From Bin127 sp965221625 (GTDB lineage: Bacteria > Chloroflexota > Dehalococcoidia > Lucifugimonadales > Lucifugimonadaceae): a DNA stretch of 64,000 nucleotides. Made by a program: the position numbers and the translations under genes. This document shows, piece after piece, positions 23,945 to 32,315 of this stretch (the stretch's first letter is position 1; every line of letters begins with the position of its first letter). The stretch lies in the NCBI GenBank assembly GCA_965221625.1, contig OZ244903.1:434001-498000 (forward strand), written 5' to 3'. The notes below the pieces were generated by a model. That model was not told where the DNA came from and searched no databases. It worked only from the letters and a program-made list of their open reading frames with translations.

Positions 23945-24337
23945 TCAATCCGATTGAACTACTCGGTTTAGGGGACCTTTACGTTCTCGAGTAACTTCGA
24001 CAGAAACCTTGGCATCGCCAAACGCGGTCAAGGCAGTCGGTTTGTGGATTGCGACAGTCGCTGCCTCGACGTTTGGATGGTAGTCCAGTGCTACGGCGAC
24101 GAGACGAGATGCCAAACTCTCCACCAATCTGAACGATGATTCCTCGGCTACGTCGAAGATTTTTTCGCTTAACGCGTGGTAATCGACCGCGTCGGATATC
24201 GAATCAGATTCCGCCGCCGTTGAGAAATCGCCTCTGACTTCGACATCAATCACGATGCGTTGGGATTTGATCCGCTCCCAATCGTGGACGCCGATGACGC
24301 ACTCCGCTTGCAGATCGCGGATCACAAGACGATCCAT
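23945..24337 (-). CDS. folB: Dihydroneopterin aldolase
   Basis: 130 residues from ATG 24337, preceded by GGAGGGG four bases away. An upstream ATG at 24361 that overlaps the peptidase stop (ATGA) would add eight residues. MDRLVIRDLQAECVIGVHDWER is the FolB start (VxGxhGvxxxE), with AVDYHALSEKI (Tyr) and a C-terminal KPTALTAFGDAKVSVEV. It makes 6-hydroxymethyl-dihydropterin in folate synthesis. It lies directly downstream of the M28 peptidase, with no other folate gene nearby. Confidence 0.9.
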   Translation of the reverse strand: MDRLVIRDLQAECVIGVHDWERIKSQRIVIDVEVRGDFSTAAESDSISDAVDYHALSEKIFDVAEESSFRLVESLASRLVAVALDYHPNVEAATVAIHKPTALTAFGDAKVSVEVTRERKGPLNRVVQSD

Positions 24338-24357
24338 AGCCCCTCCGTTGAGTTTGC

Positions 24358-25785
24358 TCAATTTTGTGTCGCTTCTTCCGCCAGAGCTTCGATTAACTCG
24401 AGGACTAGGTATGCCGATTGCCCCAGTAGCTCCGGTCGCACGTGCTCCAGTGTGTCTGAGGGATGGTTGATGTACCGGACATCGTCGGCGAAGAGCATCA
24501 GGTACTCGACTTCACTCGCTTCGAACGGGGCATGGTCTGACGAGTAGGTCTCCCAAGGTTCAGTAATCTCAATCTCGATGCCCGCATCCTCGGCCGCATC
24601 GTCCAAAGCATCCGTCAACTCATCCGCGCCGAACGCTTCCAGTTCACCTGTGCCGACCACGTCGACATTGATCATGGCATCGATTCGATCCAGCTGTGAG
24701 TCTGGGAGGTTGAGGACGTAGTAGGTGCTGCCGTGCAGACCCGTCTCTTCAGAGCCGAAGAAGATGAAACGGAGATCAAATGGCAGATCGTCGTCGACGA
24801 GTTCTTGAGCCACGGTGATCAAAGTTGCGAGACCGCTCCCGTTGTCATTGGCACCAGCCGACCAAGGGGTGGTGTCGAGGTGCGCCCCAAGAACGATCAC
24901 GTTGTCATCCTCAACATCGTTGTTTAACTCGGCGACTACGTTCCTAGAGTCTCCGTTGCCGGGAGGATACGAGATGACTTCGAGGACGATTCTCTCCCCA
25001 GCCTCGATTGCGTCCCGGATCATTACACCGTCGGTGCGTTGAATCGCCACGACCGGGATATCGCTTTCAGTTTGTAGCTCGCCAACGAAGTAGAAATTCG
25101 GTTCATTGTTGAAAATCACCGCCGCGATGGCCCCGCGGGAACGAGCGAGTCTGATCTTGTCTTCGAACGACGTTGTGCCTCGCTGAATCAAGACGACTTT
25201 GCCATCCACGTCTACGCCATAGTAATCCTCTTCTGAACCGCGCCCGACCCACGCGGTCTCGCCTTCCGCAATCCCGCTGCTGGCTCTCGAAAATGGCACC
25301 GCAAAGGTGCGAGGCGATTCGCCTTCTTCACTTTCGAACAGGACTGCCAGTCCATTGGAGTCGTCATTCAACACCTCGATTGTTCCCGCAGGCCATGCTT
25401 CGGTCACCTTGAAATCTTGGATCGCGACTTCGTAACCCAAGATCATCATCGTTTGCACCAAGTAGTCGGCACCGATTCGTTCTAGTTCGGTGGCACTCTG
25501 CCGAGGGCTGAAGTCGTTCACCAGATCGGATGCGATCTCGTAGGCGCGCGTCGTCAGTTCGGCGATCGTCGAATCAGATAGCGTGAGTTCGGCCCGTGTT
25601 TGGGTTGCTGCCGCGACTGGCGCAGGTGTCAGAGTTGGCACCAATCCCGCAGTCGGCGTCGGCGGCACAATGGGCGTGAGCGTTACGCCAGGCGTCGGGT
25701 CTGTTTGGCTGCACGCGAGCGTTGCGACTGCGACAAGTACCCCGGAAAAAGTGGCGATGAGGTTGGGCAAGTTCCCGATTCGCAT
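24358..25785 (-). CDS. M28 family metallopeptidase lipoprotein with PA domain
   Basis: 475 residues from ATG 25785. It has a signal peptide with lipobox VATLAC (Cys about 25), a Thr/Pro linker, then a PA-type insert around IQRGTTSFEDKIRLARSRGA. The peptidase core has the zinc ligands in GAHLDTT, GANDNGSG, GSEETGLHG, NVDVVG and INHPSDT, with the general base Glu in SEE. This fits a membrane-anchored extracellular aminopeptidase. It is translationally linked to folB at its 3' end. Confidence 0.92.
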   Translation of the reverse strand: MRIGNLPNLIATFSGVLVAVATLACSQTDPTPGVTLTPIVPPTPTAGLVPTLTPAPVAAATQTRAELTLSDSTIAELTTRAYEIASDLVNDFSPRQSATELERIGADYLVQTMMILGYEVAIQDFKVTEAWPAGTIEVLNDDSNGLAVLFESEEGESPRTFAVPFSRASSGIAEGETAWVGRGSEEDYYGVDVDGKVVLIQRGTTSFEDKIRLARSRGAIAAVIFNNEPNFYFVGELQTESDIPVVAIQRTDGVMIRDAIEAGERIVLEVISYPPGNGDSRNVVAELNNDVEDDNVIVLGAHLDTTPWSAGANDNGSGLATLITVAQELVDDDLPFDLRFIFFGSEETGLHGSTYYVLNLPDSQLDRIDAMINVDVVGTGELEAFGADELTDALDDAAEDAGIEIEITEPWETYSSDHAPFEASEVEYLMLFADDVRYINHPSDTLEHVRPELLGQSAYLVLELIEALAEEATQN

Positions 25786-25889
25786 ATAGGTATTGTGAAG
25801 CATGTTTCTTGAGTAACCTGCAAGACACATACGAGCGCGATTAAATTAGCGTTTGGCGAACGAGCGAAAATCCGGATGGAGTCTACAGT

Positions 25890-26864
25890 TTGAGTTACAT
25901 TGAAGCTCCGCACGTCTTTGCTGGCAATCCCATTGACCGCGCAGACGCATTGCGGCGCGACGAAGAACAGACACGTCGGATGATGAAGTCCGACACGGCG
26001 CGCGTGCTCCTCTTGGCTGGGTTAGATCCCACAGTGAAGTGCAATGCCGACGGGTCTGCGGTTCTCGGTTGGATCGGTTACGAAGACGCCGTTTCGATAG
26101 TAAACGGGGAGGTACCGACATCGACTTTTCTCGGCATCGACGTTTCGGGTGCACCGTTAGTTGCTTGGAACGTGGCTGGGAGCGCACGCGAAGGCGCACC
26201 GTGCTTTGAAGACGTGTCGACGGCGAAGATGGGGATCGAGCTATGCGATGCTCGGGAATCGGCGATGATGTTGTCGGGTGCGGAAACGGGGATACTCTCA
26301 CAAGCACGTGCAAACTTGGGTTGGCATGCCACCCACCGATTCTGTTCCCGTTGCGGAGACCCTACCGAGATGCGGCGCGGTGGACTCATGAGGGAATGCG
26401 TTGGCTGTTCGGCAGAGCACTTCCCCCGCACGGATCCGGTCGTCATCACCGTAGTTACTGACGGCAAGCGGTGTTTGCTCGGACAATCTGCGGGTCGCCT
26501 CAGCGCGATGAAGATGTACTCGGCACTGGCAGGTTTTATGGATCAAGGCGAGTCAATGGAAGAAGCCGTGCGGCGGGAGGTGAAGGAGGAGGCGGGGATC
26601 GACGTAGGTAAAGTCCGATACCACTCGACACAACCTTGGCCATTTCCCTCCTCGTTGATGATTGGCAGCCATTCTCAAGCATTGACGACCGAGATTGCGA
26701 TTGATGATTTCGAGATGACGGACGTGAAGTGGTGGAGTCGCGACGACGTATTGAAGGCACTGGCTGAGTCCAACGACGAATTGCGCGTGCCCGGACCGAT
26801 AGCAATCGCGCACCATCTCATCAAGGCATGGGCAACCGGCAACGCCGGCAATTTCGATGATTGA
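25890..26864 (+). CDS. nudC: NAD+ diphosphatase / NAD-cap decapping Nudix hydrolase
   Basis: 324 residues, TTG start at 25890 with GGAG at 25878-25881. The zinc ribbon is FCSRCGDPT ... RECVGCSAEHFPRTDP. The Nudix box is GFMDQGESMEEAVRREVKEE followed by AGIDV. STQPWPFPSSLM is the NudC-specific SQPWPFPxS motif that separates NAD(H)/NAD-RNA hydrolases from other Nudix enzymes. It hydrolyses NAD(H) to NMN and AMP, or decaps NAD-RNA. Confidence 0.93.
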   Translation: MSYIEAPHVFAGNPIDRADALRRDEEQTRRMMKSDTARVLLLAGLDPTVKCNADGSAVLGWIGYEDAVSIVNGEVPTSTFLGIDVSGAPLVAWNVAGSAREGAPCFEDVSTAKMGIELCDARESAMMLSGAETGILSQARANLGWHATHRFCSRCGDPTEMRRGGLMRECVGCSAEHFPRTDPVVITVVTDGKRCLLGQSAGRLSAMKMYSALAGFMDQGESMEEAVRREVKEEAGIDVGKVRYHSTQPWPFPSSLMIGSHSQALTTEIAIDDFEMTDVKWWSRDDVLKALAESNDELRVPGPIAIAHHLIKAWATGNAGNFDD

Positions 26865-26865
26865 A

Positions 26866-26895
26866 GCCAAACATTTGGCATCACATGCTTGGCAT
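26866..26895. promoter_or_regulatory. Short inverted and direct repeats before the enolase-superfamily gene
   Basis: GCCAAA/TTTGGC (26866-26871 with 26874-26879) forms a tight inverted repeat directly after the nudC stop. TTGGCAT occurs twice, at 26875-26881 and 26889-26895, ending 14 bases before the next gene start. It could be an operator or merely part of a transcript end. Confidence 0.25.
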
Positions 26896-26909
26896 TTGAG
26901 GGATCTGAA

Positions 26910-28088
26910 ATGAAGCTGAAGAGTCTGCGGGCGGTACACATCGATCTTCCGGAGGTTCGCCCCAAGACGCCGGCACGTCGGCGACCTTGGCCGACAAAAT
27001 CTCCGCGTTCGTTGCCCATCAACTACTATTCGCAGTTTTCGCGACTACCCGAGGACATGCCGGGCAATCGCGGGTTATCGGAGGTGTGGGTGGAAGCCGT
27101 CGCCGAGGATGGCACGATGGGATTAGGCAGATGCTCCTTTGGTCAGACGACGGCGTCATACATCGACGGCGTCATCGCACCGATGCTCGAAGGCCAAAAC
27201 TGCATGGCGATCGAGTTGATGAACGACCTGGTGGTGCGCGCCGGGCACCGCCACGGGTTGGCCGGCATCGTCTCTACGGCCCTGTCCGGCGTCGACATCG
27301 CGCTGTGGGATCTGAAGGGAAAACTGCTCAACCGACCCGTCTACGAACTACTTGGCGGCCCAGTCCGCGAACGCGTGCCACTGTACGCGACCGGAGACGA
27401 TCTCGATTGGTCGCAAGAACTCGGTTTCACGCGCTTCAAGATTACGAACCCGGCGCACTACTCGCAAGGAGACGAGGGCCTTCGAATCATCGAAGCGCAC
27501 GTGGCGAAGTCGCGTGAATTCGTAGGTGATGCGGAGTTGATGATCAATCCGGTGATGTCATTCAACGTCGAGTTCACGTTGCGTTTGGCGGAACGATTAC
27601 GACCCTACAACTTGCGTTGGTTGGAGGAGCCCCTGCCTCCGCACGACATTAAAGGGCACGCCGAGTTGAAGCGCAGCATCACCTGGATACCTTTGGCGAC
27701 CGGAGAAGACCACCGGGGTCGGCATTCCTTCGCCCAGTTGATCGAGCGTCGCGCAATCGACATCGTGCAACCGGACATCAGCTGGAGCGGCGGCGTCACC
27801 GAAACAATGAAGATTTACACGTTGGCCGAGACCGCTGGCATCGCGACGGTACCGCATGGCGGTGCGAATACGCCTTGGGGACAGCACGTTGCAATGGCAG
27901 CACCGGAGGCACCGATGGCTGAGTATTGGTTGGGTTCGCCACCCGGCATTCCGCTCGAGGAGCTAACCCGAATCCCCGGTATGGCAATACCCAAGAACGG
28001 CTTCGTGGCACCAACGGATGCACCGGGCTTCGGGATGGAGATTGATCCTGGATGCATCCGTCCGTGGGAATACCGCAGCCGAAGTTGA
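26910..28088 (+). CDS. Enolase-superfamily sugar-acid dehydratase (rhamnonate-dehydratase-like), with Asn at the first metal-ligand site
   Basis: 392 residues from ATG 26910, preceded by GAGGGA. The N-terminal capping domain and barrel resemble L-rhamnonate/related acid-sugar dehydratases: FTRFKITNP, WLEEPLPP (second metal ligand Glu), TGEDHRG (third), QPDISWSGG and the catalytic-His region PHGGANTPWGQH. In the 60640 paralogue the first ligand strand reads LMLDFWMGMD; here it is LMINPVMSFN, so Asp is replaced by Asn. Activity or metal use may therefore differ. It is probably transcribed with or just after nudC. Confidence 0.87.
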   Translation: MKLKSLRAVHIDLPEVRPKTPARRRPWPTKSPRSLPINYYSQFSRLPEDMPGNRGLSEVWVEAVAEDGTMGLGRCSFGQTTASYIDGVIAPMLEGQNCMAIELMNDLVVRAGHRHGLAGIVSTALSGVDIALWDLKGKLLNRPVYELLGGPVRERVPLYATGDDLDWSQELGFTRFKITNPAHYSQGDEGLRIIEAHVAKSREFVGDAELMINPVMSFNVEFTLRLAERLRPYNLRWLEEPLPPHDIKGHAELKRSITWIPLATGEDHRGRHSFAQLIERRAIDIVQPDISWSGGVTETMKIYTLAETAGIATVPHGGANTPWGQHVAMAAPEAPMAEYWLGSPPGIPLEELTRIPGMAIPKNGFVAPTDAPGFGMEIDPGCIRPWEYRSRS

Positions 28089-28110
28089 CGTTCCTTTAGG
28101 CCAACTGCCC

Positions 28111-28130
28111 TCCAACCGATCTGTTGGAGC
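28111..28130 (+). terminator. Hairpin after the enolase-superfamily gene
   Basis: CTCCAAC (28111-28117) pairs perfectly with GTTGGAG (28124-28130) across a 6-nt loop, 22 bp beyond the stop. No T-run follows, so it is a possible but not canonical terminator. Confidence 0.4.
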
Positions 28131-28200
28131 GATGCACGGCTAGGTTAGTAGAATCTGGGTTTGCGAGAGTGTGCTGGCAACGGTGTGATGTTGACGGGTT

Positions 28201-28845
28201 TTGCTGCTCGCGAAAGGGATAGTTCGTTTCTTGGCGGGAAGTCGTAACCGAGGAGAAACCGGTCATCGTGAGCAGTCCGATGGTGGCCTTACGCGCATCG
28301 GAGCGATCGATTTCGGGGATGGCGATGGGCGATTCGCGAAGTTGCGGAGACAGGTTCGAAATCCTTCGCTGTTGACCTTCTTCATCATGGCTTTGGTCGC
28401 ACTCTCGATTCCGGTGGCGATCGCCTTTCCGGGCTTCTACTCCGGTGCCCAAGAAGGAATCGTGCGAATCCGACAGGATGCGAGTTTGAACGTTCTTGAG
28501 GTGTCGACGCCGAGTTACGTGTTCCCTTATCTGCAACGCAACATTCAGTTGATGAAGGAAGCGCAAACACAGTTGGAGTGGCGGCGGGTGTCGTACAAGC
28601 TCGGGCCATGCTACGAACGTAACCTCGAGCAGTTTCCCGAGGGGAAATATACCGCAGGCATCATGAAGGCCTGCGTGGCACTGCATGAGATTCAGTTGGA
28701 CTATGCCGATGATTGCTTAGGCGATTCATGCACGTTGCCCCCGACAGCGATCGCTCGCCTCAATGCGGTGAGCGAGGATCTGAACGAGACCTTTTCGGAT
28801 GCTTACGCCACCCACGGCGACAATCTCCTAGGCACTGGCGAATAA
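28201..28845 (+). CDS. Hypothetical membrane-anchored secreted protein
   Basis: Up to 214 residues; the start is uncertain (TTG at 28201 or 28231, or ATG near 28387). A basic segment is followed by one strong membrane helix (about 57-78, FFIMALVALSIPVAIAF). A soluble domain of about 135 residues follows, containing four Cys (in GPCYERN, KACVALHE and DDCLGDSC) and otherwise helical-looking sequence. The Cys spacing suggests disulfides outside the membrane. I recognise no family. It stands alone between the enolase-superfamily gene and the MFS gene. Confidence 0.6.
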   Translation: MLLAKGIVRFLAGSRNRGETGHREQSDGGLTRIGAIDFGDGDGRFAKLRRQVRNPSLLTFFIMALVALSIPVAIAFPGFYSGAQEGIVRIRQDASLNVLEVSTPSYVFPYLQRNIQLMKEAQTQLEWRRVSYKLGPCYERNLEQFPEGKYTAGIMKACVALHEIQLDYADDCLGDSCTLPPTAIARLNAVSEDLNETFSDAYATHGDNLLGTGE

Positions 28846-29013
28846 CGTCGGCGACGGACGTCTAACCTAAGTTGGCCAACCAACATCCTGCGACATTGGG
28901 TTAAGGGCGGGTGGTGTAGCTGGTCTACTAACACCGGCACGCAAGCATAGGCAGCGCGCATGCTGGTGAAATTAAACCGGGCGAGTTGGTTCACGGGTGT
29001 AGGATTTGGGTTC

Positions 29014-30270
29014 ATGAACTCCACAGTGGATGGTGCCTACAGCCGCTCACGCTTGGATGAGCATCTCTTCTACGCAGGACGCTTCATCAGGGACGCCGCC
29101 CGTTGGATGATGGCCGTCCTCGCCGTCATCTTCCTCGCATACATCGGATTAAGTTCCGCCGAAATCGGCATCATATTCGGCTTCAGCCTCGCCGGCGGAT
29201 TCGTCATCTCGGTCGCGGTGATGCTGACCAGCCATCGGATTCCCCTCCGCACCTGGGCCATGGCGCAAATGGGCATCACCGCAATTGCAGGTGTTGTGCT
29301 AATCTATTCGACCGATTTCTGGATTCTGATTGTGGGAGGGTTTTTCGGCTCGTACGCCGCCAGCGGTGCGCATTGGGGAGCGATGACGCCGATTGAGCAG
29401 ACCGGACTCGCCGCAGTAGTCGATTCAGAACGTCGGACACGGGCATTCTCGAACCTGACAATCGCATCTGCAGGCGGACGCGCGATCGGTGCCCTGTTGG
29501 CCGGTACGTCGACCCTGCTTATCGAATCATTCGGCTGGCAGGATCTTCACGCCTATCAAGCGACCTTGTGGGTCTATGTATTGATGTTGGCGATGGCGAC
29601 CCTCATTTACGCGTTCCTTTCGCGGGCTGTGCACCTGCCCAGCGAAGCGATACCGGATGGCGACAGCAACCCGCGAGACCGAAGTGTATTCGTAAATCCC
29701 TTCAAGGCAAAGGCGCGGAAATCGATAGTCGGATTGTCAGGTTTCTTCGCCCTCGATTCGTTTGCTGGCGGGATGGTCTTTGAATCGTTCCTCAGTTTCT
29801 GGCTGTTCACCAAATTCGGAATGTCGGCGGCCGAGATTGGCGGCGTGTTGATCGCGTCGCAAGCATTGAACATCGTATCTTTGGCTCTAGCTCCCTGGGT
29901 TGCCAGGAAGATCGGATTGCTAAACACGCTGGTCTCCACACAGGTTGCGAGCAACGTCATGTTGATCGCATTCGCCTTTTCGCCAACCCTCGTCGTTGCA
30001 GTTGGGCTGTGGTTGGTTCGGTCGCTTTTCGATGAGATGGATGTCCCGACGCGCCAAGCCTACATGTTGGGCATCACTGAGCCATCCGAGCATCCAATAA
30101 TGGCTGGATCGGCAAACATCGGACGTGGAATAGGTCGCATTCCGAGCGCGTCGATAACCGGTTTCCTTTGGGCCGGGGGCGTCACCATGGTGCCGTGGTT
30201 GTTGGCAGGCGGGTTGAAGTTGACGTACAACGCAGCTATCTGGTGGACGTTCCGCCGGGTCAAGGTTTGA
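29014..30270 (+). CDS. Major facilitator superfamily transporter
   Basis: About 418 residues from ATG 29014; an upstream ATG at 28960 would add 18 residues. Twelve hydrophobic segments fall in two halves separated by a polar loop (about 205-235, with PDGDSNPRDRSV). The GxxxDxxGRR-type loop is degenerate. A second-half loop, APWVARKIGLLNT, matches the equivalent MFS A-like motif. The substrate cannot be predicted. The next gene (MOSC) starts 15 bp downstream, suggesting co-transcription. Confidence 0.85.
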   Translation: MNSTVDGAYSRSRLDEHLFYAGRFIRDAARWMMAVLAVIFLAYIGLSSAEIGIIFGFSLAGGFVISVAVMLTSHRIPLRTWAMAQMGITAIAGVVLIYSTDFWILIVGGFFGSYAASGAHWGAMTPIEQTGLAAVVDSERRTRAFSNLTIASAGGRAIGALLAGTSTLLIESFGWQDLHAYQATLWVYVLMLAMATLIYAFLSRAVHLPSEAIPDGDSNPRDRSVFVNPFKAKARKSIVGLSGFFALDSFAGGMVFESFLSFWLFTKFGMSAAEIGGVLIASQALNIVSLALAPWVARKIGLLNTLVSTQVASNVMLIAFAFSPTLVVAVGLWLVRSLFDEMDVPTRQAYMLGITEPSEHPIMAGSANIGRGIGRIPSASITGFLWAGGVTMVPWLLAGGLKLTYNAAIWWTFRRVKV

Positions 30271-30285
30271 AGTAAGATTCCCGAC

Positions 30286-31080
30286 ATGCAAGTAACGGCG
30301 TTGTATCGATATCCCGTCAAATCCCTTACGCCGGAACCTTGTGATTCACTGGAAATCTCACCTGATGGACGCGTCTTAGGCGACCGCGTGTTGGCATTTC
30401 GATTCGACGACGCGGGTCCCGCGAGTGACGTAACTTGGCGTCAGAAGTCGTACTTCGCATCATTGACCCACTCTCCGGATCTTGCGCGCATCCGCTGCGG
30501 ATACGAACCGGGGACGCGCCGACTCTGGTTACGCTTCCCGGAGAACGACGACGTTGTCGAGGGCAGCGTTGATGAACCGGGCGATCGAATGCGCATTGAA
30601 CAAGCCATGAACGAGTGGTACGTGCAGCTCGCCTACAACCCGGCGGCGATGGGAAGGTGCCGACTGCCGCTTAGATTAGTCGGCGATGGTTCAACCGGCG
30701 GGTTCTCTCACAGCTCACACGATTTCACGTCAATGCACAGTCGGGAGAGCCTCGCCGAGTTCGCCAAGGCGGCCGGCATGGAAAAGGTTTCAGAGCTGCG
30801 ATTCCGCACCAACGTCGTGATTGAAGGTTGCAACCCGTGGGAAGAGTTCGACTGGGCAGGACGGCAAATCCGCATCGGACATACCAGCTTCCAAGTGCAG
30901 AAACCGGTCGTCAGATGTCTAACGACACATGCCGACCCGCAGAACGGCGAGCGCAACTTGGATGTGCTAGGCACATTGACGCGGGTAATCGGACAGCGAG
31001 AGCCTGTCTTCTCGGTATCGATGACACCCGCCGATGGCGGCGGTCACGTGCACGTCGGAGACGCAGTTACCGTCGATTAG
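30286..31080 (+). CDS. MOSC domain protein (YcbX/mARC-like N-terminal barrel plus MOSC)
   Basis: 264 residues. The N-terminal beta-barrel begins VTALYRYPVKSLTPEP. The MOSC domain has FRTNVVIEG, NPWEEFDWAGRQIRIG and the conserved Cys in VVRCLTTHADPQNGERN, which in mARC/YcbX proteins binds the molybdenum cofactor. It probably acts as a molybdenum-dependent reductase of N-hydroxylated compounds or as a sulfur carrier. Its stop abuts the stop of the convergent SDR gene (31080/31081). Confidence 0.87.
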   Translation: MQVTALYRYPVKSLTPEPCDSLEISPDGRVLGDRVLAFRFDDAGPASDVTWRQKSYFASLTHSPDLARIRCGYEPGTRRLWLRFPENDDVVEGSVDEPGDRMRIEQAMNEWYVQLAYNPAAMGRCRLPLRLVGDGSTGGFSHSSHDFTSMHSRESLAEFAKAAGMEKVSELRFRTNVVIEGCNPWEEFDWAGRQIRIGHTSFQVQKPVVRCLTTHADPQNGERNLDVLGTLTRVIGQREPVFSVSMTPADGGGHVHVGDAVTVD

Positions 31081-32016
31081 CTAGCTGCCACGTGCATCGA
31101 AATGTGTGCGGAGATTGGGATGCTCGACGATGTAATCCTTCGTGTTCATCACGATGTTTTCCTGCAGCTGAATCGACATCCCACCGTCAACGGGCAGTAC
31201 GACGCCGGTGATGAACCCGGCATCTGCGGAGCACAGAAACGCGATCGCATTAGCGATGTCCGCTGGAACACCGGTGCGCCGGACTGGGTATTGAAGCTCG
31301 AATAACCTGAACCCTTCGTCGTTACCCAACTCTGCCCACATCGCCTCGCCGCGCTCGGTAACGATGTGCCCGGGAGCGATGGCATTCACCGTGATCCCAA
31401 GCGGCCCGAAATCGACCGCCATCTGACGCGTGAGACCCACTACCGCCGCTTTTCCCGCCTCGTACACCAACGAGCGCGGTGCTTGCAACAGACCATGGAC
31501 GGAGGATATGTTGACGATTCGACCGACTTCCATGTTCGGTGGCGTACCATGTCGTCGCCCCGCGCCTTGCCAGACCGGTGCATCAAACGAATCGGGTGGA
31601 CCAGACGCCTCCATTGCCGGGACGCCAAATTTCGCACCCAAGAACTGTGCGCCGACCAGCAAATCCATGCCGGTACGCCAAGCATCAGGATCGAGCTCGA
31701 CCGCCGAGCCATCACGACCGACGCCTCCGCCGTAGGCATTCTGAATCAAGATGTCCAACCGGCCGTACTCATCTTGGCAACGCTCAACCATCGACTTCGC
31801 AACCGACTCTTGAGCTACGTTGCCAATCATGTAGGTCGCTTTGCCACCGGCATCAACAATGCGCTCCGCGTTGCGCTGAGCCGCTTCCTCGACAATGTCG
31901 ACGATCAAGATATCGGCTCCGTCCGCAGCGAGGCGACGAGCCGTACCGCCGCCGATCCCGAGCGCACCGCCGGTGACTATCGCCGCGCGCCCAGCCAGAG
32001 GTTTGTGATGAGTCAT
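31081..32016 (-). CDS. Short-chain dehydrogenase/reductase
   Basis: 311 residues. The cofactor loop is TGGALGIGGGTARRLA; DIVEE after the second strand suggests NAD preference. The catalytic Ser is in NISSVHG and Tyr/Lys in YEAGK. The family end, PVDGGMSIQL, is extended by a tail of about 25 residues. A Pro/Gly-rich insertion of about 27 residues (SGPPDSFDAPVW...) sits just before the catalytic Ser strand, making it longer than typical 250-residue SDRs. It may be a sugar dehydrogenase, but the substrate is unproven. Confidence 0.86.
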   Translation of the reverse strand: MTHHKPLAGRAAIVTGGALGIGGGTARRLAADGADILIVDIVEEAAQRNAERIVDAGGKATYMIGNVAQESVAKSMVERCQDEYGRLDILIQNAYGGGVGRDGSAVELDPDAWRTGMDLLVGAQFLGAKFGVPAMEASGPPDSFDAPVWQGAGRRHGTPPNMEVGRIVNISSVHGLLQAPRSLVYEAGKAAVVGLTRQMAVDFGPLGITVNAIAPGHIVTERGEAMWAELGNDEGFRLFELQYPVRRTGVPADIANAIAFLCSADAGFITGVVLPVDGGMSIQLQENIVMNTKDYIVEHPNLRTHFDARGS

Positions 32017-32098
32017 ACGTGATTCGATCCCGAAGCGTAGTGGTTCGTGCTGCGATTATCTTACCGCGTCACCGACGGCGGATCGGAATTCGCAACCA

Positions 32099-32314
32099 TC
32101 ACTTCTGATCGATGAAGCGACTTAGGATTTCGCGGGCTTCTTCCTCGTATCCTTCTTTGGTCATCAGGCGTACCGGCATGGGTGATACGCCGAGGAAGGA
32201 GATACCGTCGGGTTTGACGGTGCAGGGGCAACCTTCGTTGTTGATCAGCCCGCGCCATACCTCAGCCGTCAACTGATCGGGAGCAGTAGCGAACTCCACC
32301 CAACGCTCAAGCAT
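32099..32314 (-). CDS. Small DUF2007-like protein
   Basis: 71 residues. The layout is a helix (EVWRGLINNEGCPCTV), two strands and a C-terminal ... VRLMTKEGYEEEAREILSRF. It resembles DUF2007-type proteins, in which a Leu/Ile-rich helix, a short beta pair and a closing E(E/R)AREIL helix occur. Function is unknown. It begins one base after the dnaE stop, so it is very likely translated from the dnaE transcript. Confidence 0.65.
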   Translation of the reverse strand: MLERWVEFATAPDQLTAEVWRGLINNEGCPCTVKPDGISFLGVSPMPVRLMTKEGYEEEAREILSRFIDQK

Positions 32315-32315
32315 G

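Noticed and set aside
28904..28980. A tRNA-like D-arm (GGTGT/ACACC around AGCTGG) near 28913-28935
   Set aside because: No matching acceptor strand, anticodon arm or proper T arm follows at the needed spacing; the resemblance ends with one stem.
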